DNA from: Hyphomicrobiaceae bacterium
GTDB taxonomy: Bacteria > Pseudomonadota > Alphaproteobacteria > Rhizobiales > Hyphomicrobiaceae
Length of the DNA: 64,000 nt
Direction of reading: 5' to 3'
NCBI GenBank assembly: GCA_020638055.1
Contig: JACKJH010000001.1
Span: forward strand, 992,001 to 1,056,000
A program made the translations under genes and the position numbers. How positions within the stretch are numbered: position 1 is the first letter of the stretch; the number at the start of each line of letters is the position of its first letter. A model generated the notes under the pieces. That model had not been told where the DNA came from. It was given only the letters and a program-made list of their open reading frames with translations, and did not search any database. Below, in pieces: positions 45,167-52,917 of this stretch.

Positions 45167-45721
45167 TTATCCAGCTTTCGATTGATTACCAGCCATTGCG
45201 TCCGCTGCTTTCGTCGTCCTGGTCAGCATCCCTGGCTTCAACACCTGCACCGTCCACTTGCCATCCGGCCCTGGCCGCAGCGCCTTCAAACCCGTCTTAG
45301 CAAAGCGTGCCTTCAGCACCGCCTCCAGTAAGCGCCCCACCGCCGCCGGGTCGCCCACAGCTTCAACCAGCCATGGCACGGCACCGCTCGCCCACTCATC
45401 GCCACGCAACCGCAGCGGCTGGCGTGCCTCTTTCATCAAACGCTGATCGACCTCATCCGACACTTGCGCCCAGATCACGCAGGCGACAGGGACGGTGAAC
45501 CCAGTCTCCTTCGACTGCGCTTCGGCGATGGAGAATTGACCGCTCGCCACGGCCGGCGCGGCCAACCATTCAAGGTCTGCGAGGTAATAGTGGCGATAGC
45601 GTTCCGCTTTCATCAGCAGGCTTGCGACAGCACCGAACGATTGCATCATGCGGTGCGAGGCTTGCGTGTTGGTGGCCTTCGCATTGTTGCCGTTGGGCGT
45701 CGCGGTGGTGCTCGTTGTCAT
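45167..45721 (-). CDS. HlyC-type toxin-activating lysine acyltransferase
   Basis: A 184-residue member of the HlyC/RTX-toxin acyltransferase family, which uses acyl-ACP to acylate internal lysines of RTX toxins in the cytoplasm. Evidence: FGAVASLLMKAERYRHYYLADLEWL, where His44 aligns with catalytic His23 of HlyC; VACVIWAQVSDEVDQRL; and RGDEWASGAVPWLVEAVGD with the acidic catalytic position at 108-109. The N terminus (Thr/Asn-rich) is not conserved. It is transcribed away from the DUF4261/Imm11/RTX-like genes, an unusual orientation because hlyC usually precedes its toxin gene. Confidence 0.88.
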   Translation of the reverse strand: MTTSTTATPNGNNAKATNTQASHRMMQSFGAVASLLMKAERYRHYYLADLEWLAAPAVASGQFSIAEAQSKETGFTVPVACVIWAQVSDEVDQRLMKEARQPLRLRGDEWASGAVPWLVEAVGDPAAVGRLLEAVLKARFAKTGLKALRPGPDGKWTVQVLKPGMLTRTTKAADAMAGNQSKAG

Positions 45722-46100
45722 CTGTCATATCCTCAAAAGCGGGAGGCCTACGTAGCGTGGTTGAGACCGCTTGGACAAACGCGCGCAAGCACGTCAAGAG
45801 GGCTGGACAATTTAATAATACGATGACTGATCTACCGTATACGATTTTTGATCCACTCTATTGATATATAGAACATACTATGCCAGCGTGCGCAAAAATC
45901 AGCTGACGGCATGTTTCGGGGGGGGGCGTGGCATTTGGTTTTCTTGATTGTTGGGGGCAGCAAATCAATCTGGCGATGTCGGCTGCAACCATATGTTTCT
46001 TCAGGGCTGATTTAGAATCGCAAGCCACATTGTGCGGGGCGTCACAGGTGAGATATCTTGTGCCATGTTGTCGGGAAACTCGAATTTGGAGCCCTACAAC
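45722..46100. other. Divergent promoter region of hlyC-like and DUF4261 genes
   Basis: About 380 bases with an AT-rich centre (GATATATAGAACATACTAT near 45862) suitable for promoters in both directions. A run of nine G occurs at about 45919, a possible phase-variable or slippage-prone tract. No gene seen. Confidence 0.5.
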
Positions 46101-46892
46101 ATGACGGAACATCGTTTCATCGCCTATGTCACGCTGGCCGATACGGACATGTGCCGCGTCACAGCGCAAACCATCGTCGAGCGCGTAAAGACGCGGTTCG
46201 GCGGCAAGATCTCCATGGATATCAAGCCGCCAACCAGCCAAGCAGGTGGCATTCTCATCGATATCGACGGTGTGCTGATCACGGTCATGTTGATCGACAA
46301 GCCATTGCCACCGGACGCCACAGAGCGGGCACTACAGCTCGATCGCGTATGGCCCGACGCACGCGAAACCATCGCCAGGAACAAGGCGCATGTGATTATC
46401 GCCACGCTGAACCCGATCACGAACCACGGACAGGCCTTGAACAGCGCTGCCTATGTGAGCTTCGTCGCCGCGTCTGTAATGGATATGACGAATGCTACGT
46501 CACTGGTGTGGGAAGCAGGCGATGCCATCACCAAAGCTGAAACATTCCAGCAAGCGACTGACGCATTGGCTGAAAAGCAGTTGCCGGTGCTGTCGTGGAT
46601 GAGCCTTGCGATTGGGCAAGGACCACCGACTGCGACAGGTGCGCCGACCGTAATCATGCGAACCAGGGGCGTGGCGCCGTTCGCGGGCCGCGAGATCGAG
46701 TTCGCGCCCAGTACGTGGCCGCCAGCGCAAATGGCAGACCGTGTGATCGGTACGGCACTCTATCTCATGCAGCGCGGACCCGTGGTCAAGGACGGGGATA
46801 CGTTGGGCAACACATCCTCAGAGAGAATTACTGTTCATTTGGAAGGTGAAACAGTCCGGCTGCAGCTTGAAGGTGTCTCGCAATGGGTCTGA
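46101..46892 (+). CDS. DUF4261 family protein, possible immunity-type protein
   Basis: A 263-residue protein starting MTEHRFIAYVTLADTDMCRV with GGAG upstream. Features of DUF4261: MLIDKPLPPDATERALQLDR, NKAHVIIATLNPITNHGQALNSAAYVSFVAASVMD-like core, and the C-terminal REIEFAPSTWPPAQMADRVIGTALYL. DUF4261 proteins are often encoded in interbacterial-toxin neighbourhoods; function unproven. It overlaps the Imm11-like gene by ten bases and precedes the large RTX-like gene, so a protective role is inferred. Confidence 0.75.
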   Translation: MTEHRFIAYVTLADTDMCRVTAQTIVERVKTRFGGKISMDIKPPTSQAGGILIDIDGVLITVMLIDKPLPPDATERALQLDRVWPDARETIARNKAHVIIATLNPITNHGQALNSAAYVSFVAASVMDMTNATSLVWEAGDAITKAETFQQATDALAEKQLPVLSWMSLAIGQGPPTATGAPTVIMRTRGVAPFAGREIEFAPSTWPPAQMADRVIGTALYLMQRGPVVKDGDTLGNTSSERITVHLEGETVRLQLEGVSQWV

Positions 46893-47632
46893 GCAAGTCT
46901 TTCTCAGTGCAACAAGTCATGTGCAATATGAACTATGTGGACTCATTTTCGTTCGATTTGCCACGCATGGCCGATGTGCCGCTGTTTGATATCACGCGCC
47001 GGTCATACATGGGGCGAAGCCTCCACGGTACGACCGATATTTCTAATCCTGCTCTGGCCCCCTCGCTTTTGTGCGGTGAGTGGATTCCTGAAGAACTATT
47101 GGGACGCTTTCCAAGGGAAATAAAGGCTGTTCGCGCTCGTGCTGAAGGCAGGTCTCGTCCGGCTATCAAGCAGGATGTTCTCGAGGGTTGTTTGCTCGTA
47201 TCTGAGGAATGCAGAGTATTCATGGAATCGGTGGAGCCGGGTCGTCACCAATTCATTCCTGTGACCCTCGAAGCGCTGAGTGGAGAGAAGTATCGCTTTT
47301 TCTTTTTCAACTGCATGAACTGGGTACCCACCAGTGAATTATTCGACCTATCGGGAAAGGCTATTGACGGTGTCGTGCCATGCGAGATCGTGGATAAGGC
47401 AAGGAATACCAAATTCCCTTCGATGCAGGTCCGATACAACGCCAAGCCACCGCTACGGAAGGAGCACTTCTTAGACGCTGTTATCCTTGTTGAAGGGGTA
47501 AGAGCGGTCGAATGCAGGCCATCGGTCATAGGTGGCGATCTTCGTTACTTCTGCCGGGGAGAGTTCCGCGAAAAGTTTAAAGAGACGCAGCTTCGGGGGT
47601 TTCTCTTTAGTAAACCTTACGTTTTGAAGTAG
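46883..47632 (+). CDS. Imm11-like (DUF1629) putative immunity protein
   Basis: A 249-residue protein. The pattern DVLEGCLLVSEECRVFMESVEPG then HQFIPVTLEALSGEKYRFFFFNCMNW is that of DUF1629/Imm11 proteins, which neutralise polymorphic toxins. Later: DAVILVEGVRAVECRPSVIG and FCRGEFREKFKETQLRGF. Start at 46883 or, less likely, 46919. Base composition is lower in G+C than the housekeeping genes, consistent with transfer. It lies 55 bases upstream of the RTX-like gene. Confidence 0.7.
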   Translation: MGLSKSFSVQQVMCNMNYVDSFSFDLPRMADVPLFDITRRSYMGRSLHGTTDISNPALAPSLLCGEWIPEELLGRFPREIKAVRARAEGRSRPAIKQDVLEGCLLVSEECRVFMESVEPGRHQFIPVTLEALSGEKYRFFFFNCMNWVPTSELFDLSGKAIDGVVPCEIVDKARNTKFPSMQVRYNAKPPLRKEHFLDAVILVEGVRAVECRPSVIGGDLRYFCRGEFREKFKETQLRGFLFSKPYVLK

Positions 47633-47687
47633 GCACCGAGTGCTGCAATTTAGCCGTTTTATCAAAACTTAGATTGGAGAGCACCGG

Positions 47688-50168
47688 ATGTCATTCGAGT
47701 CTGATTTCAGTGAATCAACTGCGCCGGATGTCTATCAACTTCGAGTGACTGTGTCGAATGCTCTGGAGGGTCAGAATTTAGGGTCGGCTCAGGCACACCA
47801 TGTCCTGCCAGGTGCCTCGATAAGAGCAAATCCATTAGTCCGGGATTGGATGCTCTCGTTGGAGGCAAATGGGCTTTACAAGCATAATGATATCTCAAAC
47901 GCACTCATTATGCCTACGACTGACAATGGTTCGATCGCAACAGGGATTGCCAAGCATTATGGTTCTCATCTGGGAGCCCCCACTGGGGCGACAGACGGAT
48001 ACAATAAGTACGTGGCTGATGGTTTGAAGGCGATTCGCGAACAATGGCTTGTGCACCAAGACGACGCCTTAGCAGCGAAACAGATAACGGGCTTTCAGAA
48101 TCACCTTCGCGCAGGTCTCACGGCAGGATTCGGTGTTGGCGATAAATGGGTTCGTCCTGAACTTGCCTTGCAGAGCACGGACCCTCTGTTTGCGGCTGAT
48201 GGTGCGAGCCCTCGGGGGGAGGACTTCAACTGGGAACGGCTTACGAAGGACCCGTGGTATCAGCAGGGAGTGTTTGGCAGTGGGCAGTCAAACTGGGCTG
48301 ATCCGGCGTTCGACATCTTTTCTGATGGAAAAATTATTGATGCCGAGACGCGAGCAAGACTGCGAATAAGCGTCGACAAACTTGATGTGACCAAAGCAGG
48401 TTACATCGCCGCGATGGAGGATGCCCTCAAGGCTGCCGAGGCCCAAAATACTGGTTCTCACCTCCCTAGCAACTCTGCGGGCAACAAACTTCATTTTGCC
48501 CAGAATGCTGGTGACAAATTCACTATATTGGCAATGATGGTCACGTTTGGCGCAGTGATGCAGGCTGCGTTTTCCACCCCCGCTGCCGCTGAGGCGACAA
48601 AAGCAGAAATACAAAAGCACCTTAATCCGGAAGCGTTGGAGAATGGCGCTTGGGTGCTGACAGAGGGACTTTTCAATGAGCAGCTGAAGTATGCGGCTGC
48701 TCGAATTGCTGCTGGCCCTGTTGGTACTGTCGCATTGACAGCGCTGGATGCTTACGGCGCTGCCCGCGGCGCAATCAAAGCTCTCAAAGCAGCATACCCA
48801 GACGTGCCGCTTTGGGGGGCGATTGATACGGTACTCGATCAGTTTGAAGCGGAGCTCAAGAAAGCAGGACAGTCCATCGCGCAGGCCGTGGTTCAGGCAC
48901 TCGGCTTCACTGATCTCGTCTCCGTCGACGGCATCGAGGCGCCCGGCGGTTTGATGGAAGCCCTAGGTGGCGATGGTTCGCAGCTCATGTGGGTGACAGG
49001 AAAAGCCAAGGTCGATGGTCAAGACGGCAATGACTGGATCATTCACCTGGGCGAAGGCGAGATGATCGGCGGTGCTGGCGATGACAAACTCGTCTCTTGG
49101 GGCGCGAAGAAAGATGGCAACGCAACCGGCATGACAATGAGCGGTGGCGATGGTGACGATATTCTGATCTCGCTCTTCGGTGACGGCAGCTACATGTATG
49201 GTGGCGACGGTGGCGACATCTTCATCAGTTGGTCCGGCGAAGACCACATGTTTGGCAATGACGGTATCGAAGCCTCTGACAATGAAGAAGACTGGTACTT
49301 CATTTCGAACAACACATTCATCCACAATGCTGGTGTCGAGGATCACGTTTTTCTTGGCCCGTTCGTTGCCCATGGCGGCGTGAAGACATGGTGGATGGAG
49401 GGGCAGTTTGCCTACAACATGCCGTTCCATGGCTATTTCAGCGCCATGCCGACGGTGGCGCTGCCGGCCATGGCGGCCCTGGCGCCATTGATGGCTGTCA
49501 GCGCCCGAGTCGATGTCTTCTCATCGCTCATGTTCCGCTATGCGGTGTCTACGACGCATCAATTAGTGATTCAATCGTTTCTGGGCGCAGGACAGGCGGT
49601 TGTCGAGGGCTATGAACTCGACCTGGAGACCGGGATCGGCACGGCGGGTATCACAGTCTACCAACAACACCTGGTCGAAGGCTTCACGCTGGCGGAAGTG
49701 CGCAAGACCCTGAACCTTGCCTTGAAAGCCGGCTTCGGCGTTGGTCTCGACGGCGAAGACCCGCTGATCCTCGATCTTGACGGCGACGGCTATGATCTTG
49801 TGCGCCGGGATGCTGCGGGTGTTTATTTCGATCTCGATGGCGATAGTTTCGCTGAGCGGACGGCCTGGGTGGCGCCCGACGATGGCTTCCTGGTCCGCGA
49901 TCTCAACGGCAATGGCCAGATCGACGACATCACCGAGATGTTCGGTACGGCGGCAACGCCCGGCCTCACCATGCTCGCCGCTCTCGACAGCAACGGCGAT
50001 GATCGCATCACGTCAGCCGATACGGACTTTGCCACACTCAAGGTCTGGCGCGACCTTGATGGCGTGGCATCGAAATACCTGCCAAACTATCTGGGCTGGC
50101 GCCGTGCAATCGAGCGCGACCACGGTCGCCTCACACCTCATCACATGCTCGCCGAGGCTATCGGATGA
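47688..50168 (+). CDS. Large RTX/EF-hand-type protein with N-terminal AHH nuclease-like motif
   Basis: An 826-residue toxin-like protein with GGAGAG before the ATG. Residues 35-110 carry [20 protein letters not shown], then [10 protein letters not shown] and [20 protein letters not shown], the arrangement of AHH/HNH-superfamily nucleases. Residues 270-410 contain hydrophobic and amphipathic helices. RTX-like Ca repeats lie near 460-510 ([24 protein letters not shown]). EF-hand-like DxDxDG motifs lie near 694-770 ([37 protein letters not shown]). It ends abruptly after one more short segment, [20 protein letters not shown] onward. Classic RTX toxins put effector domains elsewhere; an N-terminal nuclease is odd. 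Could be a secreted nuclease effector activated by the HlyC-type enzyme. Confidence 0.8.
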   Translation: MSFESDFSESTAPDVYQLRVTVSNALEGQNLGSAQAHHVLPGASIRANPLVRDWMLSLEANGLYKHNDISNALIMPTTDNGSIATGIAKHYGSHLGAPTGATDGYNKYVADGLKAIREQWLVHQDDALAAKQITGFQNHLRAGLTAGFGVGDKWVRPELALQSTDPLFAADGASPRGEDFNWERLTKDPWYQQGVFGSGQSNWADPAFDIFSDGKIIDAETRARLRISVDKLDVTKAGYIAAMEDALKAAEAQNTGSHLPSNSAGNKLHFAQNAGDKFTILAMMVTFGAVMQAAFSTPAAAEATKAEIQKHLNPEALENGAWVLTEGLFNEQLKYAAARIAAGPVGTVALTALDAYGAARGAIKALKAAYPDVPLWGAIDTVLDQFEAELKKAGQSIAQAVVQALGFTDLVSVDGIEAPGGLMEALGGDGSQLMWVTGKAKVDGQDGNDWIIHLGEGEMIGGAGDDKLVSWGAKKDGNATGMTMSGGDGDDILISLFGDGSYMYGGDGGDIFISWSGEDHMFGNDGIEASDNEEDWYFISNNTFIHNAGVEDHVFLGPFVAHGGVKTWWMEGQFAYNMPFHGYFSAMPTVALPAMAALAPLMAVSARVDVFSSLMFRYAVSTTHQLVIQSFLGAGQAVVEGYELDLETGIGTAGITVYQQHLVEGFTLAEVRKTLNLALKAGFGVGLDGEDPLILDLDGDGYDLVRRDAAGVYFDLDGDSFAERTAWVAPDDGFLVRDLNGNGQIDDITEMFGTAATPGLTMLAALDSNGDDRITSADTDFATLKVWRDLDGVASKYLPNYLGWRRAIERDHGRLTPHHMLAEAIG

Positions 50169-50260
50169 AGCGAAACATCAAGCCGGAACAGAGCCAAGCA
50201 CTTCACGTTATCCGCCACCAGCGTTTCGGGGTAGAACTCATCTACCGTGGCGAAGTCTGA
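50165..50260 (+). pseudogene. Short frame after the RTX-like gene, possible remnant
   Basis: ATG at 50165 overlaps the RTX-like stop (ATGA); the frame reads [20 protein letters not shown] to a TGA at 50258-50260. Beyond the stop the same frame continues with protein-like [19 protein letters not shown]. It may be a broken downstream gene. Confidence 0.3.
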
Positions 50261-50793
50261 CTGGATCTTTACTGGTCCGAAGACCATCGCCAGTTCTACG
50301 CGTTTCGCGGCCATGGGGTCGCTCATGAGTTCCTGCCGCAATGTGGCGAGCTCTCATTCAATTCTGAAATTGGTGCGCCGCTCATGGAGTGTGATGTGTC
50401 CAGTAACAGGATTACTGGGCAGCGCTGTTCCGGATTTTCCGCGAATTTTACATCACTGAACGGCTGTTGTTCGAAATTGTCCATATCTCACGCCAAATCT
50501 GAAAAGCCTCAACGCGAAATACGTTGCTGAGCCGACCGTGAGTCAACCTTTACACAATCACTTTATGCGCTATCTGAGCATAGAGTCTTATGGTGACAAC
50601 CAGTCCGGATTAAATCCGGAAATCCACAGAAATAGGGAAGTAAGCAGCGGATAAATACCGTTCGTTACTTCGTTGCGGCTTCGGGTTTTGATCAATCCAA
50701 CTACCGCCTTGATTCAAGGAGGGCTGTAGGAAACCCCAAGCTCGTCATGCCGACCTAGAGTTGCCGCCGTTATTTTCGCAAGGAGGCGCACAC

Positions 50794-50823
50794 CATGGCA
50801 AAGCTCCGCAGGATCAAGGGCTA
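50794..50823 (+). other. MicroORF with strong Shine-Dalgarno (MAKLRRIKG)
   Basis: AAGGAGG lies eight bases upstream of ATGGCAAAGCTCCGCAGG, which ends at TAG after nine codons. The ribosome-binding site is far better than those of most genes around it. Could be a leader peptide, a toxin-antitoxin relic or a truncated gene start. Confidence 0.35.
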
Positions 50824-50878
50824 GAAACAAGCATTCGGGTCTGAACACCGGAAAGCTTCTGATCGCCAATCAGTTTAA

Positions 50879-50924
50879 GGGACCGTGTTGGCCGGAACGT
50901 GTCTGCGGGTCCTTGGAGCCCTGA
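50879..50924 (+). repeat. Right 46-bp direct repeat flanking the toxin-like locus
   Basis: Partner of 44943-44988 in the same orientation; the intervening segment is about 5.9 kb and contains exactly the HlyC-type, DUF4261, Imm11-like and RTX-like genes. Confidence 0.75.
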
Positions 50925-51191
50925 GAATTACCCGTTTTGGGGTTCGAAAAAACCAGACTTCGGGTTCGCTTTTGGAATCAGAATTTCAGTCAAAAAATCC
51001 CGTAAAAACGGCTTTTTATAGCTTCTAACTATCCGAAGAAACTGAACTCAGGGCAGGCGGAAGACTTCGGTTTCAGTCCGACATTGCGACCGGTCCCTCA
51101 ACGACGCATTCGTCATGATTACTTCCGCTTGACTGCCTGGCTCTATTCACCATCCAGCACGCAACAACTCCCGTAAACAGTCAATAGACAT

Positions 51192-52160
51192 TCACCGCGC
51201 GAAGTAACCCATCGCAACATCAATGACCTTTCGCCACTTTGTGCCGCGCGCCCGCGCCGCTTCGATCTCGCCATCGATGACATCCGGTTCGGCCACACGC
51301 ATCGCCTCGATCAATTCGCGGGCCTGCTGCAGATCCTTGAAGCGCTTTGGCGAACGGCCGGGCCGCAATTGCGAGACAATGAGCTTGTGAACCGCGAAAC
51401 GCTCCGGGGATGGCACTTGCACGTGAACCCCGGGACCATGGAGAGCTACAACACTGATTGCTTCGCTGATGAGGTAATCCATGTAGGGAAGCGGCTCTGC
51501 AGAACACTGTAACGCCTTGAGCGGCACGGGCTGTGCGGAGCGGCCCGGTGTTGTTACAACATCAACCTCAAGTTTCGTTTCTGTTGAACGGAATTTCTTG
51601 GGCAGTTTGTCATCGCGGCTCATCAACGCCGTGAAACTCGGATCAGCGCGCTTCAGGATCTCTTCAAGCGGTTCGCCATCAACAGCGCGCGGCGCTGCAA
51701 ACCGAAGCACAGATTGGTCGATATCTTGCGTCAGCAGTGCGCTGCTTGAGAGATGGAAGCCAATCACATTTGGATAGAGTTGAAAGGCGACAGTGCCTAT
51801 GACCACCATGCCAGCGTCGAACAAGCCAGCATCAGCGATTGCCGCCAGCACGCGCCCAGTCGCCGCATTGGGACCGGATAGCCCCGCCCGCTTCAGTGTT
51901 GTGACAGTCTTGCGGTTTGCGCGAGCGTCGTCCGCCGCGCGCCGATGTGCCGCCGCCTTCGCCTCGGCGAGTTCATCTCCTTCGGTGCCGAGATAGACTT
52001 GACGTCGCACTGCACCGGGAAACGTTGCATAGATACGGCGTTGCCCGCCAACTGTACGTCGCGAGATGGATGCCGCAGGAACGGTGTCAATCCCAACGCG
52101 CTGGGTCAGGTCAGCGTAGAGCGTGAGAAGGTTGAGAGGAATCGATTTCATCGAAGTCAT
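51192..52160 (-). CDS. GSU2403-type nucleotidyltransferase-fold protein
   Basis: A 322-residue protein of the GSU2403 family. Family features: FDAGMVVIGTVAFQLYPNVIG (helix and G-x-A preceding the nucleotidyltransferase strand), SALLTQDIDQSVLRFAAPRA (catalytic acidic residues DID), KLEVDVVTTPGR, and the C-terminal FAVHKLIVSQLRPGRSPKRFKDLQQARELIE as in AbiEii-like enzymes. Role unknown; the fold and mobile context suggest a toxin-antitoxin or defence role. The start at 52160 lies within an inverted repeat, pointing to autoregulation. Confidence 0.82.
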   Translation of the reverse strand: MTSMKSIPLNLLTLYADLTQRVGIDTVPAASISRRTVGGQRRIYATFPGAVRRQVYLGTEGDELAEAKAAAHRRAADDARANRKTVTTLKRAGLSGPNAATGRVLAAIADAGLFDAGMVVIGTVAFQLYPNVIGFHLSSSALLTQDIDQSVLRFAAPRAVDGEPLEEILKRADPSFTALMSRDDKLPKKFRSTETKLEVDVVTTPGRSAQPVPLKALQCSAEPLPYMDYLISEAISVVALHGPGVHVQVPSPERFAVHKLIVSQLRPGRSPKRFKDLQQARELIEAMRVAEPDVIDGEIEAARARGTKWRKVIDVAMGYFAR

Positions 52161-52191
52161 AGTATACAAGTTTGCAGGTTTGTATACTATG
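52158..52191. promoter_or_regulatory. Inverted-repeat operator over the nucleotidyltransferase start
   Basis: CATAGTATACAA and TTGTATACTATG form a perfect 12-bp inverted repeat with a 10-base spacer. The left arm contains the start codon of the minus-strand gene. Such sites are typical of autoregulated toxin-antitoxin or phage-repressor promoters. No cognate small DNA-binding gene was recognised. Confidence 0.8.
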
Positions 52192-52836
52192 CGCAATACT
52201 GTTGGCGCTGCAATCAAATGCCGATGTGCCGGCAACTCAATCCCCGGCCTTACTCACACTCGGACTTAACAAGTGCGTACATGGTTGTACGCCGTTGCAA
52301 CTGAAAACCGCTTTCCTGCTGGGGTGGTGACTGTGTTAAAGTTTTTAAATACATGTAAATCAATGCTTTACTCGTCCATATGGGCGGACTCGCATCGTAC
52401 CCCACCAGAAATTCATTGATCAGTCTGGTGAAGACAATGTCAGGGAATGGCGAGGGGGGCAACCGGCTCGGCTGGCGGTTGCAGATAGTCGGCCCTTTCG
52501 CCGGTTCGCACTGTCCCGCGTAGCGGCTTGGGTCGGTAGCAAATGCTGGCAGACCAACGAGCGTCGAGCAAGCGCGGCCCCCTCGTCCCTGTGTAGCAGG
52601 CAATGAGAACGAACACGTTGCACTGCGGTGGGACTGCTGCCTGGCAGGGCCCAATCAGTAGTACGCCCTTAAATTAGGCAATAATCGTATCTGCCTAACA
52701 AATAATCACTTTGGCTTAAGCTTAGTCTCTGACTTTGCTGCCGCCCCTGCCGATGCTGCGGCGCGCATTCCGAGCATCATAAAAAAATATTTCTATATCA
52801 TCCACTTACTTCATTGACCGGCTGGTGATTTCGCGT
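52192..52836. other. Intergenic, no gene seen
   Basis: About 645 bases between the nucleotidyltransferase operator and the nirB promoter. Open frames are short and lack family features. The last 60 bases are AT-rich (ATAAAAAAATATTTCTATAT), suited to enhancer or IHF binding for the sigma-54 promoter. Confidence 0.5.
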
Positions 52837-52851
52837 TGGCACATGGCTTGC
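52837..52851 (+). promoter_or_regulatory. Sigma-54 (-24/-12) promoter of the nirBD operon
   Basis: TGGCACATGGCTTGC with exact GG-N10-GC spacing. Transcription would start near 52863, about 55 bases before the nirB ATG. Implies nitrogen control by NtrC, as usual for assimilatory nitrite reductase. Confidence 0.87.
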
Positions 52852-52917
52852 TGACGTTAACTTTTGTGCGTCGCCACGGTGACGCCAATGGTCACCATCG
52901 GGGGCAGGAAGAACGGG

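Larger units (their letters stand above)
50261..51191. other. Long non-coding stretch with a microORF and a direct repeat
   Basis: No full-length gene. It holds a nine-codon frame with a strong ribosome-binding site (50794-50823) and the right 46-bp repeat (50879-50924), followed by AT-rich sequence. Confidence 0.5.

Noticed and set aside
49777..50328. 183-codon plus-strand frame overlapping the RTX-like 3' end
   Set aside because: Alternate frame of Ca-binding-repeat DNA; no independent features.
52250..52654. 134-codon minus-strand frame upstream of the nucleotidyltransferase
   Set aside because: No ribosome-binding site or recognisable domain; amino-acid composition typical of chance frames.
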